From the NCBI GenBank assembly GCA_963970005.1, contig CAXAMN010027384.1, forward strand, positions 92,214 through 156,213: a stretch of DNA of 64,000 bases. Direction: 5' to 3'. The notes under the pieces were generated by a model that did not search any database, had not been told where the DNA came from, and saw nothing but the letters and a program-made list of their open reading frames with translations. This DNA comes from Durusdinium trenchii (taxonomy: Eukaryota; Sar; Dinophyceae; Suessiales; Symbiodiniaceae). The position numbers and the translations under genes are program-made. Below are positions 53,451 to 63,990 of the stretch, piece after piece (within the stretch, counting starts at the first letter, position 1; each line of letters begins with the position of its first letter).

Positions 53451-53916
53451 CAACATGAGTTGAATTGTGGGTAATTTGTTTTGTTTTTCAAGTGTTGCAT
53501 TTGTATGAGCATTGGTTGTCCTGATGCCAGGTTGGGACGTGCGATTTCGCACACTTCGGCGGCTCTTACTACCGGGACTAGCGTTTGAGCTCGACCGGCG
53601 CTGGATAAAAAAGAATCGACCGGGACTACCGTTTGGGCTCCGAAGTACAGTGCAACAGAATATACATTAATAGATTTGGTAATAACGTGATAATAGTATC
53701 ATAATCATAATGTATATATATATAGATATATATATATTATATATTGTGTCATCTCATCATCATCTCATTTTGTTTCATCTTAATGTTTTGAATCATCATA
53801 TATCATCTCTTCATTTCTTTAGTGCTCATTCATCTTCTGTTACTTCGCTTTTCTTCCCTTCTATTTGTTCTCTTCCGCCTACTTGCTTTCGGGCCACCCT
53901 GTCGTCTAGTTTTTAT

Positions 53917-54240
53917 TGTTGTCAGAAAGCAACATTTGGTAGTAAGAGAGTAGCTCCGAAAATTAATTTTGGGTCGTTTCTAGGGTAGAATTAGTTTGTG
54001 GAAAGTTGCGGCGAAGGAGATTGCCGGGAGCTCCGAGCGCAGGTCGGAGGACGAATTTTGAGTCGTTGGTGGTGTGGACATCAGTGGAGGCCCGGCTTGG
54101 GCCTCGAGAACGGCTCATGGATGGGCCTTAAGAAGGGCTCCTGGAAGAGGAGAAGAAGAAAGAGGAGAAAAAGATTATTGCCGTCAGAAAGCAACATTTT
54201 GCAATGAGGATGAATTTTGGGTCGTTTTTGGGTGGAATTA
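53917..54240. repeat. Isolated units of the 205-216 bp repeat
   Basis: Homologous to 47431-48665. It starts at GTTGTCAGAAAGCAAC just after a TGCTTTCGGGCCACC boundary motif (53884). Confidence 0.8.
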
Positions 54241-54248
54241 AATTGAAA

Positions 54249-54566
54249 ATGAAAAAGAGCCTTGCTAAAAGACCTTACCCCTACAAAAGCAGTGGCAACT
54301 GGGAAGCAAAAATTCTAGACGCTAGATGGAAACCCGGCTCCAAGGTAGAACCCTAATAAAAGCATGCGCAAAAATAAATGTCAAGCAAAAAGGAATTTCG
54401 AAGACGTCCAGGTGGGAATGCTGTGCATACAGAGAGATTGATCGCTTACAATACTAGTTTAGAACCCCCTAGCCAAGCTGGTAGCATCCGTTATTTCCAA
54501 TTTCCAACCCAATCTTTCGAAATTATTCTCTATGATAAAGAACAACGACCGCCAATTGAAGCATAA
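54249..54566 (+). other. Two short consecutive ORFs of unknown origin
   Basis: 54249-54356 (35 codons, RPYPYKSSGNWEAKILDAR) and 54378-54566 (62 codons, RYFQFPTQSFEIILYDKEQ), in the same frame and separated by stops. The composition looks like protein and differs from surrounding repeats. I do not recognise either. They could be chance or a fragment of transferred or organellar DNA. Confidence 0.3.
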
Positions 54567-54765
54567 CAATTCTATTTTATTAATCAAAAAATAATTTCAA
54601 AAAATTATATGCGTTATAAAATATAACGAAACGAATTATTTAATATAAATTCATTAATATCATTTTTAGCCAAAGATGTAAATTTCATTTAAATAACTAA
54701 AACATATCAAATAATATAAATAGATATAAAACATCATATATTTTCATTTTTCATTTCATCTTGCA

Positions 54766-54783
54766 GCAGCCGTGCCTGGCCGC
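54766..54783 (-). other. 3' terminal hairpin of LINE B
   Basis: On the element strand GCGGCC (54783-54778), 6-base loop, GGCUGC (54771-54766), with one G-U pair. It follows CCCAACACGG and precedes AAGATGAAATGAAAAATG. Confidence 0.6.
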
Positions 54784-54877
54784 CCGTGTTGGGTTGCAGT
54801 AGTTCCACCTACCGGACACATCTATGTGCGTCTATAGCCCTCTCGTGTCGAAAAAAGCACGCAGGCCAAAAATGCAA

Positions 54878-55830
54878 TCATGAGAATCTGTCTCCAATCA
54901 ACTCATCGAGATCCTTTGCTGGATGGCGCAAGGGTCGTTTCCAGATTTGGGTCAACAGCCGACAAGGAACCATCCAAATCAAATAAATGCGCTTGGTCAA
55001 GTCGGGATCGAAGCCAAGTGGCAGCATGGAGCGGTGATCATCTCCTTCCAAAATCGCGCCACTGTGCCACAAGATGCATTGGTTGTGGCCATGCGATGGA
55101 TCCTCACCCTTGTGAGTGACTCCGGCCGTGATGGTGAACTCGTGCCATTCCACCTGCAGGCCTTGGCGGTCGCGGAACACGGGCACTTTCAAGGGGATCG
55201 TGCGGTCCCATGCAACTGAACAATGATTCTTGATGCCTGGGGTGGTAAAGCACGAGATTTGGAAGCAGATCCAAGGGGAGTCACATTCTAAGGCATGAAC
55301 GAACGGCTTCTGGGTGTGCCAATCGGAAATGAGCTGTTGAAGCATGACAAAATCTGTTGCATCATATGCTAAAGGAATTGGTGCAAATACATTGGCTGCG
55401 TCTTCAATTGAATGTTCAAGACGGGCGCTCCATCCTGCCTGCATGTATCGGGGCCAGGTCTTTTCCAGCAACCTCTGTCTGAACCAGCCGGCAAATTCGC
55501 CGGCATCATGTTGGTCTAAGACCGAATGTGCTGGAAACCAATCGGTGAGGAGGCTTCCCAACAAGCAATCATCACACGGGTTGAACATCCGCCCAACATG
55601 ACCCACGAGCATGTCGAGCAATTTGGCTTCCCATGGACCCCAAGTTGCTGTATTGAAAGTTTGACTCATTGTGCAGCTCCATGTCTGGGCCAAGATGACG
55701 CTATTGATATAGCATTGAGTCCCAGGATTGGCCCAGGTAGCCGCTATGACCGAAGTGGTCACCTCTTCAATCGTTGGGAGATGGAGTTGGCCAACGGCGA
55801 GCGCTGTAGATTTGCCAATCTGACTCGAAG
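54878..55830 (-). CDS. LINE B USP-like deubiquitinase domain
   Basis: Open from about 55830 to 54878 with no break. LPTIEEV precedes NPGTQCYINSVILAQTW (Cys box, Cys codon 55712-55714), then DQHDAGEFAGWFRQRLLEK (QQDAHEF box), PFVHALECDSPWICFQIS and VEWHEFTITAGVTHKGEDP with SHGHNQCILWHSG (His box; GHN rather than GHY). Order and spacing fit a small USP (peptidase C19) of about 290 residues. Replacing Tyr after GH may weaken but need not abolish activity. It could protect element proteins from proteasomal turnover (inference). It lies in the -1 frame relative to the upstream ORF ending at 55759. Confidence 0.72.
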
Positions 55831-57726
55831 AAGGGCCAATTGGGTGATCCCATTTCCGGATAGCTTCAGGAGCAGTTGGTGAAGCTCGGAAGCCTCAGGA
55901 GTACGGAGGCTCAGATCCAGCCGCCATGGTATTGTCATTGCAACGTCCTGGGGCAAGTTCTCCTGATTCACTGGTCTGAGTGCCGAGAACTTGTGGACCA
56001 CCGACGGTTGTTGGCCAAGATGCGCAATCCGTTCCAGCAGCAGTATGCGGAGTTCCTCGGACGTCAGTGGTGGCGTCTTGTTGGCCTTGAGCTGTTGAGC
56101 CTGCGTGTCCTAGGTGAGATATGCCCATTTGTTGTCTTTCGTAAGGATGCCTTTGGAGCGCAGATTCATCACCAAGGCGTCGTCTTTTGCCTCCAATTGA
56201 AGCTGTTTGGCCCTGTGCGCAAGCTCTTGGAAGCAATGGAGAAACATGGTGATCCTCAGTGGTGTCGACACGTCTCCACTTTGCTTGCGGCTGTTCCATT
56301 CCCGTCCTTGGTGAGCATGCTCGGCATGATGCTCCCGCGGCCGCACTGCATGAAGAACATGAAGCTCTTGTCCAAGCTGAGCTGCATCAGGGCGTCTTCC
56401 TGGCGGAGTGTCAGGCGAGCCAGCATGTTCAGAAGCTCGTCGTCTCTGCCGCCACTCGAGGTTGAGGCCGAGGAATGAAAGTATCTTGGCGCACGGCCCC
56501 GGCCATGATTGGTAGCTCCATTGGATGTGGTGGCGCGGGCACGCTTGCCCAAGTTCTGACTGCAAGCTTCCAAAAGATCTGTAAAGCTCTGATCGTCTGG
56601 TTGCATCTCGTCTCCCATCGTGGCTGGACTGAATGCACCACAAAGACCAGTCTTGGGCCAAGGTGTGCTCCACTTCATGGAGTGCTTCATTGATATCCAT
56701 CACTTGCGCACTGAGGGAATCCGACATGTATGATGTCACTTCATTCGGCTTCTCTTCAATTGAGTGCCAGGCCCAGTCCACCGGGTGCAGATGGGCAATG
56801 AAGTGGAAAATCGTATCCTGCGGTAGCCGCGAGGTTGGGATGTCAGGATAATGGGACAGCCATCGAATGAATCGATGAAACCAGGTCAAACGTGCTTCCG
56901 GAGCAAAAGCCAATTCCATGAGAAGCTTGGGCAGGGGAGTTCCAAGCAACGATTGAGCCAATTCACTATGCCATTCTGGGGTGGAGTATGCACTGTGCAG
57001 GCCACAATTCCCAAAAGGGGCAGGATGGCCGGGATGCATGTCTACTCGTGGATCAAATGGGAATCCATATGGTTTGACAGCAATATGATTCTTCCGGAGG
57101 TGATTGACTAAGGTCTTGCGGCCAATCATGTCATGGCAAATGGGGCACCGATACATCTTGGCAGACTCCGGACACGGACCTTCTGGCTGACAGGCTAACG
57201 TGTGCTTGATGGTGACCTTAGGAGGCTTGACGGTGACAGACTGCAGAATTCCTGTATTGGCAGCCTCAGCCGTGGCTCGGTCGGCATGCATGGGATATTT
57301 GGCATGATGTGCATGTAATCCCATTGCGGTGAGGAAAGTGTCATGGTACGTCTGGCACTTGAACAACTTGGGTGGAGCTGAATCAAAAATCGAGGTGGCC
57401 GGGACAGGTGCAGCCGGCTGCAGAACATGTGTCCGATCAACTGCCTGAGCTTCAATTGCCTGAGCTTCAGAATCGTCGATCTCCTGGGCTACGGGCAGTG
57501 GCGAGGTCGTCTGATGTGCGTTGGATGCCGGTCGCATCCTGACTGGCATGATAGGCAAGTGGGCAGCATCATAGATTTGGCCTAAAAGCACACTCACCTG
57601 CATGAGGACACCGCATTGGTGGTTTCGAACATCTGTGCATTGTTGCATACACAGGACGCACTGCCCTTTGCCGCTACCAAGATTTGCAAGTCCATGAACA
57701 TGTTCTCTGTGAATGGCTTCGAACAC
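55759..57726 (-). pseudogene. LINE B linker with further Cys/His motifs
   Basis: QCVLCMQQCTDVRNHQC, FKCQTYHDTFLTAMGLHAHH and YRCPICHDMIGRKTLVNHLRKNH are three Cys/His finger candidates. Then a helical region (LAQDWSLW), a +1 change to the frame DDQSFTDLLEACSQNLGKRAR ... LDKSFMFFMQCGRGSIMP (56690-56256), back to the first frame (FLHCFQELAHRAKQLQLEAK), and finally KFSALRPVNQENLPQD ... NGITQLALLRVRLANLQRS ending at TGA 55759. Copy C has the same order. Function unknown; perhaps RNA or DNA binding. Confidence 0.6.
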
Positions 57727-60230
57727 AGAAGTCCCTCGCGTTGCTCTCCATAGTGCCTACCCGGAATGGATTTGCATCGAAGATGCATTCTCAGTGTTGG
57801 TCTGGCTGCAATGGGCACGATCTGATCCTTGGTACCATCGAAATGCAAACAATTTCTGGTGTTGATATGATATTTAAATCTATATATGTCAATGAATGCT
57901 TTACGACAATGTCGACAAATTTCACGGCCGTTGATCGTGTCACGAAGCGGAATGAAGAGATCTTCAATCATGCATGGTATATTGTGATTTTCCCTCATGT
58001 GTCGTTTCCATGGGATCACCTGAAAGTAGGCTCGGTCGCATTCTGAACACTTGGACACAGGTGCCTGAAGACACGGGTCGTCATTGGATGCGGGGACCAT
58101 GATATGGATATCTGGATAGTCTGGGATCAATACACAGATGTCTGGATTGCTAGACATCATGGTTAGCTGGGTCAAGTCAGCACGGCGTTGATTCAGAGTG
58201 CGGGTGAATTGGGATTGCTGGTGTTGCAGGTAGAACCATGGTCGGTGCAAATCGAGTCGAGTATAAAATGCATGTGGGGATTCTCTGGTGATGTGAACAG
58301 GTGATCTGGTCATAGTGCGATGATGTCTGCGAATCATGCCAATGATCTGTTGAAATCCCTTGGAGGTAATCCCCATCTCGTGGATACCATATGAGACCGT
58401 GGGCAGGACACATTGATTGTACAATCTGATTCTGATATGGAATGGATGATGAATGTCCATGAGCCAGGGTCTGAGGATACGAAAGCAGACATTGGCAGCG
58501 GTGACTTGTCTGGTGACTGTGTCATTGGCAAAAGCATTAAATTTTATCGTGATTCCAAGATAATTTGTCTTGCTAACGATGGGCAAGCAAAGTGCAATGT
58601 CCGGCAAGTGCAACAAAGGTCCCTCTTTTGGTCGAGAGGTCCATCCCTTCAAAAACGTCTGGGCATTTTTGCCAACCAGGCGCATGATGGTCACACTTTT
58701 GGTTTCGTTCACCTGGAAGTGATACGCCTTGAGCGTGCACAAGATACATTGCAAATCATGGAGGCCTTCGAATACGTCAGTGACCGAATTGACGATCCAT
58801 CTGAGGTGGATGTCATCTGCATAAATGATCATGTGGGATTTGATCCAATTCATGTCATTTCTAGCAAGAAGATCATGGAGGATGAGGTACATGCTCAATG
58901 TCCAAAGCATTGGGGCATCTTTTGACCCTTGTTTGCTACCTCTGGAGGCAGTGAACCGGCCAACGAGGTCTTTGTGGGGTAGACAGTATTCATGCTTCAT
59001 GAGCCATGAATGGACAAGGTGTCTAAGATCTGGATTTAAATCGAACAAGTTGAGTGCACGAACAACGAGGGCTCGACTGATGGGATCAAATATCTTTTCA
59101 AGATCTAACGAAACCTGGATGCCTCCCCACAGACCTTCGTTTCTGTGATGCTATTGACACAGAGCTTTCACAATCCGGCAGTGATCAGAGACCAGCAAAA
59201 GGCAGTCACGAGTGCCTCGGTTGGGAAGGTATGCAAACAGAGGCATGGTTCTGAGCTGGTCGAATGCAATATGCATGATCTGGGAACAATGGATGCCAGA
59301 TATGACCTTGTTGATAGGGTGTTGTAGACAAATCGGTCGTAGAGCTGCAGGCTTATTGGGTGGTTTATTGGGCTTGCTTAGCATATGTAATCAATCCATG
59401 GACCAATGAGCCAGAGGTGTGCCATCAAAATCAACCCAGGCATGTGCTGCAGCTTGATATACAATCGAAGCAAGGGTATGGGCAAAGTATTGCCATACAA
59501 CCGCTGGAAAGCCGTCTGGGGCTAAAGCTTTGGTGGAAGGCAATCGACTCAGATCACATGCAAGGTCGTCCTGGGTGAACGGAAGGCAGCTCAACGGTTG
59601 GGGTGTGAGGTCGAAATCAACATCAATGAACAGTTGGCCAAAGTGGGCTATCAGGGAATCAAGCTCTTGACGTGGAATTATGGGAGCACCGTAATGATCA
59701 TGCATCTGAATCCTGCGAAATGGCTGTTTGGGGCACAATTTACGGATGCTCCGATACCATTCATGGATACGATTAGTCACGACATGGGCAATATTCTCCT
59801 GCAATAATTTTTCAAGCTTGCGTCGTTTGTTGATTCTGCTGAAGCGTCGAGTCTGAGCATGCAACTTATGAAATATTGTGCAATATTTCCAGTTGTTAAA
59901 GAGTGATTTGACAGTCACAATGAATATATATCTGAATTGAGTTCGTGCATGCCACATGCGTGCAGTCATGGATCGAAGCTGATCATTGGTGTGTGTGATG
60001 GAATGCACTGGCGGAAAGTGTTCAAGACACAACGTACGAATCTGTGTTTCCATATTCAGGCAATTTTGAATTGGATTCGTGATGGGCACTTCACTATGCC
60101 TGAGGATGCAACTCTGAATTGCTTGTTCAAAACGAAGCCATCTGAGGGTGCTCTCCAGCATTTGATTGATGGTAGGAATCTGTGTAGGTGGTTTACGAAT
60201 TGCATTCCACCGCGGGAGGTGGATTAGCAA
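57594..60230 (-). pseudogene. LINE B reverse transcriptase with C2H2 fingers
   Basis: One frame throughout, broken by TGA 59391-59393 (Trp in copy A) and TAG 59151-59153. Motifs: TKALAPDGFPAV, KPNKPPNKPAALRPICLQHP, SLDLEKIFDPISRALV (first Asp), RGSKQGSKDAPMLW, IIYADDIHLRW (58809-58829), a thumb region, and fingers CSECDRAYFQVIPWKRHMREN and CRHCRKAFIDIYRFKYH. Downstream of 57740 the frame is wrong and the element continues in the next ORF (-1). Confidence 0.88.
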
Positions 60231-60239
60231 TGGTCTATG

Positions 60240-61230
60240 CTGAGGTCCTTGAAATATTCCTATCCATTCAAAGTGATGGTCAACCTATGCACGAAGATGG
60301 CGCCATCTAATTTGGAAGTTCCTAAGAAAAGCAAAATAGATTCGGGACCTGTGAGGATCGTGCAGGAAGGTAGGGACATATTTCTGATGGCAATGAACAG
60401 CAGTCAAAGATAAATCCTGCCCCATCTGTTGAAATTGATGCTTGTCTGTTTGAAGAGCTTGTCGGAAACGTGGATCAGGACTACCTATATATATGAGGTG
60501 GATCTCTGTCTAGCGGGGTGTTGAAATCCCCTGCAATGAGGAGCATGTGCCCTTTGGGGATGTTCTGGACACCGCGTTTGAGTCGGTCCCAAAGGTCCTG
60601 CCTAGCTTGGAATAGTCCACGATTGGTCTTCGTCGTATTCCAGACTGTCTGATATATTGCAGCATACAGATCATAGATCTGCGGCAAGCAACAATCTGAT
60701 GTGTAGGAGGCGTCCTGGAATGATATCATGATATGCCAATAGGAATTGTCTGACCAATGTACGACGGACCATCACCAGAAAGGATGCGGAGGCCGCATGG
60801 CTGGGAATGCGCAGCCATTGATCAATCTGTCATTGTCCTGTCATGGATCATCCAATCTCTTGAACCAGAATTTTATCTTCAGGGCGGCTATTGCACCAAC
60901 ATAGCCATTCTTGATATACCAAATCTCTGGAGGTGTTCTAAGACAAAAATTTCAAGACGACAGGTCGTTCAGTCGTTTGCAAACGTTTAGTGGCAACACC
61001 TCTATTAGGATCCTATGATTGAAGAATCTTGGACCTTAATCTGGCTGGTATTTCTGCTTCCGACAGAATTCTGCCATAGTAAGATGTGGATCCGATGGCA
61101 ATTGTTCTGCGACAGGGTCTATAAAAGGAATCTTTTAATTCGTCGAATACGAAAAGGGCGTTGTACGTGGCCGTAACCATACATCGTCCAGACTTCACTT
61201 GCTTTTGTGCAGGTTTTAGATGCTTCCATT
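60240..61230 (-). pseudogene. LINE B N-terminus and EEP endonuclease
   Basis: EVWTMYGYG and a basic segment (RIRRIKRFLL) match copy A. Then YQEWLCWCNSRPEDKILVQEIG (active-site Glu), GHMLLIAGDFNTPLDRDPPH (GDFN motif, 60513-60572), and SRIYFAFLRNFQ with DHHFEW near the end. Frame changes at about 60740 and elsewhere. Confidence 0.7.
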
Positions 61231-61689
61231 AAAAAGACTACATTTCTACCAATTCATAAAGAAAAATTAACAATCCTCACGCCGGACTAGAACCCTATAA
61301 AAAAAAGAATTCAACATAAAACCGGATATTCCTACAGCATGATAATCACAAAATAGGCCATTATTCAAAAGAAATTCATTTCCCAGACCGCGGTTACGAT
61401 TCCTCATAGCAACGAATCTAACGAAATAATGCGGCCAATCTCGAACAAACATAACATTTAAATCATCATATATTATAAATATATATTTAACAATATCGTG
61501 CCAAACATACATTATCCAACAATAAATACAATATGATCATCCAAAACAATTTCCAATACCTATAAACAATTCTATTAATTAATTACGAATAATCATCATA
61601 AAACAAATCAATTATCACAATTCAATAATTACATAGAAAACACATTATAATTTGCTATATAAATCCCTTATAATATTCAATAAATTTTT
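61231..61689. other. AT-rich spacer between LINEs B and C
   Basis: Strongly AT-rich with no gene. It directly follows the 3' tail of LINE C and precedes the 5' end of LINE B on the minus strand. Confidence 0.75.
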
Positions 61690-61709
61690 CATTTTTCATT
61701 TCATCTGCC

Positions 61710-61729
61710 GGCAACCTGTGCTAGTTGCC
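61710..61729 (-). other. 3' terminal hairpin of LINE C
   Basis: On the element strand GGCAAC (61729-61724), 8-base loop, GTTGCC (61715-61710), after CCCAACACG and before GGCAGATGAAATGAAAAATG. Confidence 0.65.
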
Positions 61730-61806
61730 CGTGTTGGGCCGCAGCTGGAGGGACTCCAGGCCGGACACTTCACGAGTGTCTAGGCACCAGTGCTCGAAAG
61801 GCTTGC

Positions 61807-62760
61807 TCATGCGAATCTGTCACTGGGCAATTCGTCAAAACTCTTTGGCTTCATAGGCAAAGGACGTTTCCATTGTTGACTTGTGCATTTCTTGGGGATG
61901 ACCCAAATGAGGTAGATAATGGAAGAAATTTCCGGGTCAACGCCCAAAGGAAGGGCAGAACGAAAGTCATCGCAAGACTTGACGGTGCCACTGTGCCAAA
62001 GGATGCTACGATAATGGCCTTCAGTGGGAGTGTCACCTAGGTGGATGATCCCCGCTGTCACGACAAAATCATGTCACTCAACATGGATGCCTCGGCGGTC
62101 ACTGAAAATCGGAATCTGCACGGGCAAGCGTCTATCCCAAAGAACTAAACATCGGCTTTTCTGTCCAAGGAAGGGAAAACGAGACACCTGAAGGCAGATC
62201 CAAGGGGAGTCACAGGTGAAGGCGTGCACAAAAGGCTCTTGATGATGCCAACTGGTGATCATCTGCTGAAGTGTAATGAAACCCTCAACTGGACATGCCA
62301 TGGGAACAGGAGCAAACACATCTGCATGATCTTCTGTCGAACTAAGCAACCGAGAGCTCCAACCCTCCTGCATATATTGCGGGAGCGTTTTTTCAAGCAG
62401 CCGTTGTCGAAACCATCCAGCAAATTCACCAGCATCATGCTGATCACGACTGGAATGATCCTTGAACCAGTCCACAAGCATGTGGCCTAGAAACTATTCT
62501 GCACATGGGTCCACAACAACCCCGGCATGCTCAACGAACATGCTCAAAAATTGCTTCTCCCATGCTCCCCAAATTGCGGTATTGAAGGTCAAACTCATGA
62601 CGCTGCTCCAGGTTTGGGCCAGCAGTACACTGTTGATGTAGCAAGTGCTGCCTGAGCCACCCAGCTTAGTCTCCAGGATGCCGTTCACGATCTCCTCAAT
62701 CGTTGGGAGATGGCATTGGCGAGTGGTGATCGTTGGAGGTTGGCTCCCCTGACCCGAAGG
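61807..62760 (-). pseudogene. LINE C USP-like deubiquitinase domain
   Basis: LPTIEEI, then GSGSTCYINSVLLAQTW (Cys codon 62641-62643), DQHDAGEFAGWFRQRLLEK, PFVHAFTCDSPWICLQVS, TAGIIHLGDTPTEGHYRS (complete His box with GHY) and IIYLIWVIPKKC. The catalytic boxes are better preserved than in copy B. Interrupted by TAG 62494 and by TGA 62074, which replaces the Trp seen in copy B (VEWHEF). Frame -1 to the upstream ORF ending at 62685. Confidence 0.75.
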
Positions 62761-62795
62761 AGGATCAGCTGAGTGATGCCATTGCCAGCTAACTT

Positions 62796-63990
62796 CTAAA
62801 AAAGCTGGAAAAGTTCGGAGGCCTCGGGAGACCTCAGGCTGAGGTCCAAGCACCATGGTATTGCTGTCGTGGCGTCTTGAGGTAGGGTGTCCTGCTTGAC
62901 CGGCCGTAAGGCCGAGAACTTGTGAATCACTCCTGGTTGCTGGCCGAGGTGTGCAATTCGTTCCAACAGGGAGCGAATCTCTTCCGAGGTCAGTGGTGGC
63001 ATCCGATTTGGTTTGAGCATCATGGCCTGACTGTCCCATGAGAGATATGCCCATTTGCTGTCCTCGGTCAAGATGCCTTTGGGCCTCAGGTTCTGAACTA
63101 AGGCGTCGTCGCTTGCATCGAGTTTCAATTGTTGAGCCCTCTGTGCAAGCAGCTGAAAGCACTGCAGAAACATGTGCATCCTCAGCGGCATTTTGGCCTC
63201 TCCCTTCTCCTTGTGGTTCCATTCCTTGGCCTGGGTCAACAAAGTTGGCATGATGCTCCCCCTGCCACATTGGATGAAGAACATAAAGCTCTTATCCAGC
63301 TGGAGTTGTGAGATGGCATCCTCCTGCCTCAGCGTCAGCCTGGCAAGCATGCGGAGCAGTTCTTCGTTTCCTCCATGCAACGTGGAGGCCGAAGATGGAG
63401 AGGATCTGGCTGCATGACCCTTGCCAGGTCTCTGTGTTCCATCCGTAGCAACCCGTGGTCTTTTGCCAACGTTCTGAGCGCATGCATCGAGGAGATCCGT
63501 AAAGCTCTGATCGTCGGCAAACATCTCTTCGGCCATCATATCGGGTTAGTGCGCCCCACAGTTGCCAGTCTTGGGCCAATGTGCGTTCAATCAGGCGCAG
63601 TGCTTGGTTGATGTCTGTCAACTGGTCTTGAAGTTTTTCTGACAAAGTGGTAGGCGGAACTGTCATCGGTGTGCAATCGCTTGAGTGCCAGGCCCATGTG
63701 AGCGGGTTCAGTTCGTGGAGAAAGGCCACAAAGTAGAAGATCGGGTCCTGTGGCAGGCTCGAGTGTGGTACATCAAAATGACGTGAGACCATGCATACTG
63801 TCTGATGGTACCATGTCAACTTGGCTTCCGGTTCAAAGGACAGGACACGACTGAGCGGATCCAATGGCTGACACACCAACGAACTTGCAATGTCCGGAGT
63901 CCAGGTGTGCAGTTCCTCCGGACGCTGGAGGCCTAAATGCCAGGGCAAACGAACCTGATCTGCATCGGGAGTGGAATCCTCAGGATCCAT
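62796..63990 (-). pseudogene. LINE C linker region
   Basis: Two overlapping frames. 63990 to about 63545 reads LEEL-type helical text ending LAQDWQLWGALTR. From ATG 63539, in the +1 frame, MMAEEMFADDQSFTDLLDAC ... QEDAISQLQLDKSFMFF ... HMFLQCFQLLAQRAQQLKL ... KFSALRPVKQDTLPQD runs to TAG 62796. After the TAG the same frame continues NGITQLILLRVRGANLQRS to TGA 62685. Matches copy B closely in both frames. Confidence 0.65.

Larger units (their letters stand above)
54757..61230 (-). mobile_element. LINE copy B (endonuclease, RT, fingers, USP-like)
   Basis: The most complete of the three copies. It runs from a basic N-terminal segment (VWTMYGYGHV, 61.2 kb) to the ATGAAATGAAAAATG tail at 54757. 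It keeps the YADD box. Breaks: TGA 59391, TAG 59151, a frame change near 57740, +1 and compensating changes near 56660 and 56280, and the -1 change before the USP domain at 55759-55830. Beyond the tail lies AT-rich DNA (54570-54756). Confidence 0.82.
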
